NCBI RefSeq assembly: GCF_017491605.1
Contig: NZ_JAFGYY010000021.1
Coordinates: forward strand, 1-46,236
DNA from: Pseudomonas sp. 30_B
GTDB lineage: Bacteria; Pseudomonadota; Gammaproteobacteria; Pseudomonadales; Pseudomonadaceae
Direction: 5' to 3'
Length of the DNA: 46,236 nt
Shown: positions 40,692 to 46,236 of the stretch, in pieces
Position numbering within the stretch: position 1 is the stretch's first letter
How the letters are laid out: each line of letters opens with the position of its first letter
Position numbers and translations under genes: made by a program
Notes under the pieces: generated by a model
Seen by the model: the letters and a program-made list of their open reading frames with translations, nothing else
What the model was told of the DNA's origin: nothing
Databases searched by the model: none

Positions 40692-42044
40692 TCAGTTCAG
40701 GCCGGGCAGCTGCACCTGCGGTTTGACGTCGTTGCTCACCACGGTCGCCATCGGAGCCACTACGCCCTGGCTCTTGAGCAGCTCGCCCAGGGTCGCCTTG
40801 ATGCGGTACTGGGTGAACAGCTCGGTGTACTTCAGGTCGACCGCGCGGCGCGAAGCGTTGAACAGTTCGTTCTCGCTGTCCAGCAGGTCGAGCAGGGTGC
40901 GCTCGCCGATGGTGAACTGCTGCTGGTAGGCCTCGCGCACGCGGGTGCTGTAGTCCACGTACTGGCGGGCGATCGGCAGCTGCTCACGGGCGTTTTCCAG
41001 GGCGTTCCAGGACAATCCGAGCTCCTCGTTCAACTGGCGCAGGGCGTTGTTGCGGATATCCAGAGCCTGGGTGGCCTGGTACGACTTGGCTTCCAGCTCG
41101 GCCTTGTTGCTGCCGCCGGCGAACAGGTTGTAGCGCATGCGCAGCATGGCCTGCCATTCGTTGTTGTGGCCCGGATCGCCGTCGATGTTGTTATCGGCAC
41201 CCGTGGAAAGTTCTGCATCGAATCGCGGATAGAAGGTCGACTTCGCCGCTTCGTACTGCTTCTCGGCCGCCGCCACGTCGGACTCCGCCGAGCGCAGGAT
41301 CGGGCTGTTTTCCAGCAGTTGGCGACGCGCCGCCTGCAGGTCCGCCGGCAGTTGGCCGTTCAGGCCGGTGGGCTCGGCGAGGTCCGCCGGCTCGCTGCCC
41401 ACCACGCTGAAGTAATTGGTGCGGGCATCGGCCAGGTTGGTCTTTTCGGTGAACAGGTTGTTCTGCGCCTGGGCCAGACGCGCCTCGGCCTGGTCCTGGT
41501 CGGCCAGGCGGCCGACGCCACGCGCGCTGCGCAGGCTGATCTGGTCATACACCTGCTGGTGGCGCTTCAGGTTCGCCTCGGCCAGACGGACCATTTCCTG
41601 GCGACGCAGCACATCGGTATAGACCTGCGCCACTTCCAGCGCGGTGCGCTCGGAGGTGCCGAGCAGCGCATAGGCGCGGGAGTTCACGGTCGCCTGCTGA
41701 CGGCCCACTTCGCTGGAGGTTGCGAAGCCGTCGAACACCATCTGTTGCAGGCGCAGGCTGGACTCGCCACGGTTCATGGTGTCCCAGTGGTTGTCGCCGT
41801 CGGCGCGGGTGGAGGGCGAGTCGGTGCCTTCGCGACCGTAGCCACCGAGCAGGTCGACCGACGGCAGGTAGCCGCCCTGGGCGGCGCGCAACTGCTTGTC
41901 GGCGGCCAGTCGGCTGTTCACGCCGGCCTGAATTTCCGGGTGGTAATCGATGGCCTTCTGCATCGCCTGGTTGAGCGTGTCGGCATGGGCGGGAAGCACG
42001 AACGAGAGGGCAAAGGGCACAACGGAAGCGAATCGCAGACGCAT
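40692..42044 (-). CDS. Outer-membrane channel of type I secretion (LapE/TolC family)
   Basis: The 450-residue protein has a signal peptide (ASVVPFALSFVLPAHA) and the two-fold TolC repeat: DTLNQAMQKAIDYHPEIQAG at the start and alternating long helices (LAEANLKRHQQVYDQISLRSARGVG; YEAAKSTFYPRFDAELSTG). In the P. fluorescens system the equivalent LapE also holds the adhesin at the surface through its retention module. It is the first gene of the three-gene export operon and faces the adhesin across a 343-bp gap. Confidence 0.9.
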   Translation of the reverse strand: MRLRFASVVPFALSFVLPAHADTLNQAMQKAIDYHPEIQAGVNSRLAADKQLRAAQGGYLPSVDLLGGYGREGTDSPSTRADGDNHWDTMNRGESSLRLQQMVFDGFATSSEVGRQQATVNSRAYALLGTSERTALEVAQVYTDVLRRQEMVRLAEANLKRHQQVYDQISLRSARGVGRLADQDQAEARLAQAQNNLFTEKTNLADARTNYFSVVGSEPADLAEPTGLNGQLPADLQAARRQLLENSPILRSAESDVAAAEKQYEAAKSTFYPRFDAELSTGADNNIDGDPGHNNEWQAMLRMRYNLFAGGSNKAELEAKSYQATQALDIRNNALRQLNEELGLSWNALENAREQLPIARQYVDYSTRVREAYQQQFTIGERTLLDLLDSENELFNASRRAVDLKYTELFTQYRIKATLGELLKSQGVVAPMATVVSNDVKPQVQLPGLN

Positions 42045-42231
42045 GAAGAAACATCCTTATCAATGAGATGTGCGGCAGCGATTCGATTGCCGCAAAGAGC
42101 GTCAAAAGACCGGCGAATACGCTGCAAGGATCGTTCGAGAAACGTGACCAGTTTCGCGAAAAATATTTTTGGCGGCGCTTCGATATCAAAGTGACATCGA
42201 TTTGCCAATTGTTTAGGATGGCTCGCGAATG

Positions 42232-42245
42232 GTCAATACATTGGC
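42232..42245. promoter_or_regulatory. FleQ-box-like palindrome 1
   Basis: GTCAATACATTGGC matches the FleQ consensus GTCAAT-NN-ATTGAC at 11 of 12 fixed positions. FleQ is the c-di-GMP-responsive regulator of adhesin and exopolysaccharide genes. The perfect palindrome GGCATATGCC at 42243-42252 overlaps its right edge. Confidence 0.65.
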
Positions 42246-42272
42246 ATATGCCTAATTTCGATTTGCCATAAA

Positions 42273-42286
42273 GCCAAGTTATTGAC
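42273..42286. promoter_or_regulatory. FleQ-box-like palindrome 2
   Basis: GCCAAGTTATTGAC matches GTCAAT-NN-ATTGAC at 10 of 12 fixed positions, with a perfect right half. Its centre is 41 bp from that of box 1, four helical turns. The gap 42045-42387 is otherwise AT-rich and holds no gene. Confidence 0.5.
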
Positions 42287-42387
42287 GCCAACTATTTCGC
42301 TCTGAATGACAAGGGAATGCCCCTGGCGCCGACATGGAACACGGCGGGCCAGCTGGCACACCAGGTAAGCCTCATCAGGAGAAGTGC

Positions 42388-45300
42388 ATGAGCAACGTCG
42401 TCGCCGTCGTCAAAAGCATCATCGGCCAAGTGGTTGCGGTATCCCCCGAAGGCGCCCAGCGCGTCCTGGTCGAAGGTGACCGCATCTACCAGGGTGAGCA
42501 GCTGGTCACGGGCGCCGCCGGTGCCGTGACCCTGGACACCGGCAACGGTCGCGTGGTCGACCTGGGGCGCGACAGCCAGTGGAGCGGCGCCGGCCTGCCG
42601 CACGCGACACCTGCACATGCGCAAGCACAACTCTCCGTACCGAGCACCGAGGACCTGCAGAAAGCCATCGCCGCCGGCCTCGACCCGACCCAGGCCCTGG
42701 CGCCCACCGCGGCCGGTCCTGCGGCGTCCACCGGGGGCTCCGGCGCCGCGGGCGGCGGCCACAGCTTCGTGATGCTTGGCGAGACGGGCGGCCGGGTCGA
42801 CCCGAACATCGGCTTCGGCACGGCAAACAATGGCCAGGCCGTCGGCCGGCAACAGCAGGAACAAGGCAACAACGCGCAGAACCAGCGCGGACCGAACCAC
42901 GACCCGCGTGGCCAGGACGCCAGCATTCGCACCGATGAAGACACCCCGGTCAGCGGCCGCCTGCGCGCCAACGACCCGGACGGCAACCCGCTGCGCTTCG
43001 ACCTGGGCGACGCCCCGCGCAACGGCACCGTGGTGGTCAACGCCGACGGCACCTACACCTACACCCCCGGGCAGAACTTCAACGGCAGCGACAGCTTCAC
43101 CGTGGTGGTCAATGACGGCCAGGGCGGCCGCGACACCATCACCGTCACCGTAGGCGTGAACCCGGTGAACGATGCGCCGGTTGCCGCAAACGACGGCCCG
43201 GTCGCCGTGACCGAAGACACCCCGGCCACCGGCAATGTGCTGACCAACGACCGCGACGCGGACGGCGATGCGCTGACCGTCACCGGCTTCACCTTCGACG
43301 GCAAGAGCTATGCCGCCGGCCAGACCGCCACCCTCAGTGGCGTTGGCTCGCTGGTGATCAACGCGGATGGCAGCTTCACCTTCACCCCGGCGCCGAACTA
43401 CAACGGCCCGGTGCCGGGCGCGACCTATACCGTCAGTGACGGCCGGCTGAGCGATACCGCGCAGCTGAACTTCGGCAACGTCAGCCCGGCGAACGATGCG
43501 CCGGTCAGTGCCGACCAGTCCCGGACCACCACCGAAGACACCCCGGTCAGCGGCAAGATCGTGGGCACCGACGTCGATCAGGACAGCCTCACCTTCACCC
43601 TGAAACCGGGCGCCGAGCCGACTCACGGCACCCTGGTGCTGAACCCGACCACCGGCGAATACACCTACACCCCGGGCAAGGATTACAACGGTACTGACTC
43701 CTTCACCGTGGTGGTGAGCGACGGCAAAGGCGGCTCGGTCGAGTCGGTCGTCAATCTCAACGTCACTCCGGTTAACGATGCACCGGAGACTGCGGACCAG
43801 TCCAAGACCACTGCCGAAGACACTGCGGTCAGCGGCCAGATTGCTGCCACCGATGTCGATCAGGACAGCCTCAGCTTCACCCTGAAGCCTGGCGCCGAAC
43901 CGACCCACGGCACCTTGGTGTTGAACCCGGCCACCGGCGAATACACCTACACACCGAGCAAGGATTACAACGGTACTGACTCCTTCACCGTGGTCGTCAG
44001 CGACGGTCATGGCGGCTCCGTCGAGTCGGTGGTGACTCTCAATGTCACTCCGGTGAACGATGCGCCGGTCACCGAAGACCAGTCCAAGACCACCGCCGAA
44101 GACACCCCGGTCAGCGGCAAGATCGCGGGCACCGATGTCGATCAGGACAGCCTCAGCTTCACCCTGAAGCCTGGCGCCGAGCCGACCCACGGCACCCTGG
44201 TGTTGAACCCTGCCACCGGCGAATACACCTATACCCCGGCCAAGGATTACAACGGTACTGACTCCTTCACCGTGGTGGTGAGTGACGGCAAAGGCGGCTC
44301 GGTCGAGTCGGTCGTCAACCTCAACGTCACCCCGGTCAACGATGCACCGGTCACCGCCGACCAGTCCAAGACCACTGCCGAAGACACTGCGGTCAACGGT
44401 CAGATCGTGGGCTCCGACGTCGATCAAGACAGCCTCACCTTCACCCTGAAATCCGGTTCCGAGCCTAAGCACGGCACCCTGACGCTGGACTCGACCACCG
44501 GCGAGTACACCTATACGCCGGCCAAGGATTACAACGGCAACGATAGCTTCACCGTGGTCGTCAGTGACGGCAACGGTGGCTCAGTCGAATCGGTCGTCAG
44601 CATCACTGTCACCCCGGTCAACGACGCGCCGGAAACTGCCGATCAGTCCAAGACCACTCCCGAAGACACTGCAGTCAGCGGTCAGATCGTGGGCACCGAC
44701 GCCGACCAGGACAGCCTCACCTTCACCCTGAAGTCCGGCAACGAACCGAAGCACGGCACCCTGACGCTGGACTCCGCCACTGGCGAGTACACCTACACCC
44801 CAGCCAAGGACTACAACGGCAACGACAGCTTCACCGTCGTGGTCAGTGACGGCCAGGGCGGCTCCGTGGAGTCGGTGGTCAGCATCAACGTCACCCCGGT
44901 CAACGACGCGCCGGAAACCGCCGATCAGTCCAAGACCACTGCCGAGGACACCCCGGTCAGCGGCAAGATTGCTGCCACCGACGTCGACCAGGACACGCTC
45001 AGCTACGCCCTGAAGTCCGGCTCCGAGCCGAAACACGGCACCTTGGAGCTGAACCCGGCCACTGGCGAATACACCTACACGCCGAGCAAGGATTACAACG
45101 GTACTGACTCCTTCACCGTGGTCGTCAGCGACGGCAAAGGCGGCTCGGTCGAGTCAGTCGTCAATCTCAACGTCACCCCGGTGAACGACGCGCCGGTAGC
45201 TGCAAACGACGGCCCGTTCGCCGTTACCGAAGACACCGCAGCCACCGGCAATGTGCTGACCAACGACCACGACGTCGATGGCGACAAGCTGACCGTCACT

Positions 45301-46236
45301 GGCTTCACCTTCGGCGAAAGCAGCTACGCCGCTGGCCAGACCGCCACCCTCCAGGGCATCGGCAGCCTCGTCATCAACAGCGACGGCAGCTTCACCTTCA
45401 CCCCGGCCAAGGACTACAACGGCCCGGTGCCGAGCGCGACCTACACCGTCAGCGACGGTAGCGCCACCGACACCGCGCAACTGAACTTCGCCGACGTCAC
45501 CCCGGTGGACGACGCATCGGTGCTGGTCGCAGACAGCAACAGCGTCGCCGAGGACACCCCGGCCACCGGCAATGTGCTGAGCAACGACAGCGATGTGGAT
45601 AACACGCTCAGCGTCGACAGCTTCAGCATCACTGGCGTGCAGGGCAGTTTCACCGCCGGCAGCACCGCAACCATCGCAGGTGTCGGTTCGCTGGTGATCA
45701 ACGCCAATGGTTCCTACACCTTCACCCCGGCGCAGGACTACAACGGCGCGGTGCCGGAAATCACCTATACCACCAACACCGGCAGCAGCTCGACACTGAA
45801 CATCAGCGTCACTCCGGTCAACGACGCACCGGTTACCGCCGACCAGTCCAAAACCACCGCCGAAGACACTGCGATCAGCGACAAGATCGTCGCCACCGAC
45901 GTGGATCAGGACAGCCTCACCTTCACCCTGAAATCCGGTTCCGAGCCGAAGCACGGCACCCTGACGCTAGACTCGGCCACTGGCGAGTACACCTATACCC
46001 CGGCCAAGGATTACAACGGCAACGACAGCTTCACCGTCGTGGTCAGCGATGGCCACGGCGGTTCCGTGGAGTCGGTCGTCAGCATCAACGTCACCCCGGT
46101 GAACGATGTGCCGGTCACTGAAGACCAGTCCAAGACCACCACCGAGGACACCGCGGTCAACGGCCAGATCGTGGGCACCGACGTCGACCAGGACAGCCTC
46201 ACCTTCACCCTGAAATCCGGTTCCGAACCGAAGCAC
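42388..46236 (+). CDS. LapA-type giant adhesin, N-terminal part (runs off window)
   Basis: The frame opens at ATG 42388 after AGGAGAAG (42377-42384) and stays open for 1283 codons to the window edge. The N-terminal ~110 residues (MSNVVAVVKSIIGQVVAVSP) are a LapA-type retention module, ending in a helix and the TAAG motif at 107-110. A low-complexity Gly/Gln/Asn linker (about 110-176) follows, then Ig/cadherin-like repeats: one short unit, one 108-residue unit, six 94-residue units, two further long units (108 and 104 residues), then 94-residue units again. Each carries EDT and YTYTP-type or FTFTP-type motifs. The protein is strongly acidic. It is secreted by the divergent LapEBC-like system; the C-terminal secretion signal lies beyond the window. 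Confidence 0.92.
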   Translation, partial: MSNVVAVVKSIIGQVVAVSPEGAQRVLVEGDRIYQGEQLVTGAAGAVTLDTGNGRVVDLGRDSQWSGAGLPHATPAHAQAQLSVPSTEDLQKAIAAGLDPTQALAPTAAGPAASTGGSGAAGGGHSFVMLGETGGRVDPNIGFGTANNGQAVGRQQQEQGNNAQNQRGPNHDPRGQDASIRTDEDTPVSGRLRANDPDGNPLRFDLGDAPRNGTVVVNADGTYTYTPGQNFNGSDSFTVVVNDGQGGRDTITVTVGVNPVNDAPVAANDGPVAVTEDTPATGNVLTNDRDADGDALTVTGFTFDGKSYAAGQTATLSGVGSLVINADGSFTFTPAPNYNGPVPGATYTVSDGRLSDTAQLNFGNVSPANDAPVSADQSRTTTEDTPVSGKIVGTDVDQDSLTFTLKPGAEPTHGTLVLNPTTGEYTYTPGKDYNGTDSFTVVVSDGKGGSVESVVNLNVTPVNDAPETADQSKTTAEDTAVSGQIAATDVDQDSLSFTLKPGAEPTHGTLVLNPATGEYTYTPSKDYNGTDSFTVVVSDGHGGSVESVVTLNVTPVNDAPVTEDQSKTTAEDTPVSGKIAGTDVDQDSLSFTLKPGAEPTHGTLVLNPATGEYTYTPAKDYNGTDSFTVVVSDGKGGSVESVVNLNVTPVNDAPVTADQSKTTAEDTAVNGQIVGSDVDQDSLTFTLKSGSEPKHGTLTLDSTTGEYTYTPAKDYNGNDSFTVVVSDGNGGSVESVVSITVTPVNDAPETADQSKTTPEDTAVSGQIVGTDADQDSLTFTLKSGNEPKHGTLTLDSATGEYTYTPAKDYNGNDSFTVVVSDGQGGSVESVVSINVTPVNDAPETADQSKTTAEDTPVSGKIAATDVDQDTLSYALKSGSEPKHGTLELNPATGEYTYTPSKDYNGTDSFTVVVSDGKGGSVESVVNLNVTPVNDAPVAANDGPFAVTEDTAATGNVLTNDHDVDGDKLTVTGFTFGESSYAAGQTATLQGIGSLVINSDGSFTFTPAKDYNGPVPSATYTVSDGSATDTAQLNFADVTPVDDASVLVADSNSVAEDTPATGNVLSNDSDVDNTLSVDSFSITGVQGSFTAGSTATIAGVGSLVINANGSYTFTPAQDYNGAVPEITYTTNTGSSSTLNISVTPVNDAPVTADQSKTTAEDTAISDKIVATDVDQDSLTFTLKSGSEPKHGTLTLDSATGEYTYTPAKDYNGNDSFTVVVSDGHGGSVESVVSINVTPVNDVPVTEDQSKTTTEDTAVNGQIVGTDVDQDSLTFTLKSGSEPKH
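42706..42717 (+). other. LapG-type periplasmic cleavage motif (TAAG)
   Basis: Codons ACC GCG GCC GGT encode Thr107-Ala108-Ala109-Gly110. In P. fluorescens LapA the protease LapG cuts between the two alanines of a TAAG at the same residue numbers, releasing the adhesin from the surface. The preceding segment DLQKAIAAGLDPTQALAP also resembles that of LapA. Confidence 0.75.
43495..45186 (+). repeat. Six in-frame 282-bp tandem repeats in the adhesin
   Basis: Units begin at 43495, 43777, 44059, 44341, 44623 and 44905, exactly 282 bp (94 codons) apart. The protein unit starts DAP-x-TADQSKTT and ends VTPVN. Another unit occupies 45823-46104 and a partial one starts at 46105. Units 1-3 share GAEPTHGTLVLNP, units 4-5 share EPKHGTLTLDS, and unit 6 is a hybrid. 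Confidence 0.95.

Noticed and set aside
42282..42310. TTGACG-N17-AATGAC as the adhesin promoter
   Set aside because: The -35 is good but the -10 matches only three of six bases, so I did not list it as a promoter.
42292..44472. A 726-codon open frame on the minus strand across the adhesin
   Set aside because: It is the mirror of the adhesin's repeated GC-rich codons; it has no ribosome binding site or recognisable domain and repeats with the 282-bp units.
43495..45186. Regular direct repeats considered as a CRISPR array
   Set aside because: The period is 282 bp, the repeats are coding and in frame, and there are no short unique spacers.

Overview
The window is chromosomal DNA of a Pseudomonas, probably from the P. 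aeruginosa / P. citronellolis / P. nitroreducens side of the genus. The evidence is the very high GC, the near-identity I recall between several proteins here and their P. aeruginosa counterparts (AlgU, LepA, LepB, PdxJ), the gene order nadB / algU-mucABCD / lepA-lepB-rnc-era-recO-pdxJ followed by sdhE, ygfZ, tctDE-opdH-tctCBA, ung and a valine-type acyl-CoA operon, and Pseudomonas REP-type repeats in the gaps. The species call is inference. I saw no tRNA, rRNA or CRISPR array.

Layout. (1) 1-548: tail of a probable transposase and an insertion sequence end, which cuts into a dispersed ~277-bp repeat. (2) 549-4959, plus strand: a chagasin-type peptidase-inhibitor lipoprotein, a YhhN membrane protein, a periplasmic solute-binding protein, a lipoprotein of unknown function, and the tRNA wobble-uridine pair cmoA-cmoB. 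(3) 5203-11533, minus strand: lepA-lepB-DUF4845-rnc-era-recO-pdxJ, tightly packed with short overlaps. (4) 11681-15773, minus strand: the envelope-stress operon algU-mucA-mucB-mucC-mucD, with two AlgU-type promoter matches upstream; nadB is divergent. (5) 17819-20626: ygfX and sdhE (minus), ygfZ and an HDOD protein (plus). (6) 20774-28559: a tricarboxylate uptake system, with the two-component pair tctD-tctE divergent from porin opdH, tctC, tctB, tctA and an AbrB-type membrane protein. (7) 28635-34660: ung, an AraC-type regulator, and a divergent operon for acyl-CoA dehydrogenase, enoyl-CoA hydratase, 3-hydroxyisobutyryl-CoA hydrolase and 3-hydroxyisobutyrate dehydrogenase, which is the isobutyryl-CoA (valine) branch. 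(8) 34732-36122: a K+-channel-like protein and an NAD(P)-binding protein. (9) 36123-37125: about 1 kb of gene-free repeat DNA. (10) 37126-46236: a type I secretion system (LapE-, LapB- and LapC-like) divergent from a giant LapA-type adhesin that runs off the window.

How it fits together. Much of the interest is in control sequences. The gap between tctD and opdH has four GAAA(A/G)C direct repeats at an exact 11-bp period, as expected for an OmpR-family regulator. The araC/acyl-CoA dehydrogenase gap has two identical 10-bp sites 21 bp apart, abutting a -35 region, as expected for an AraC activator. The leaders of opdH, tctC and the acyl-CoA dehydrogenase each carry an AANAANAA motif close to the ribosome binding site, the signature of Hfq/Crc catabolite repression. 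The lapE/adhesin gap has two FleQ-box-like palindromes four helical turns apart, and the adhesin has a retention module with a TAAG LapG-type cleavage motif at residues 107-110. Together these suggest a c-di-GMP-controlled adhesin. The lapD/lapG genes it would need are not in the window.
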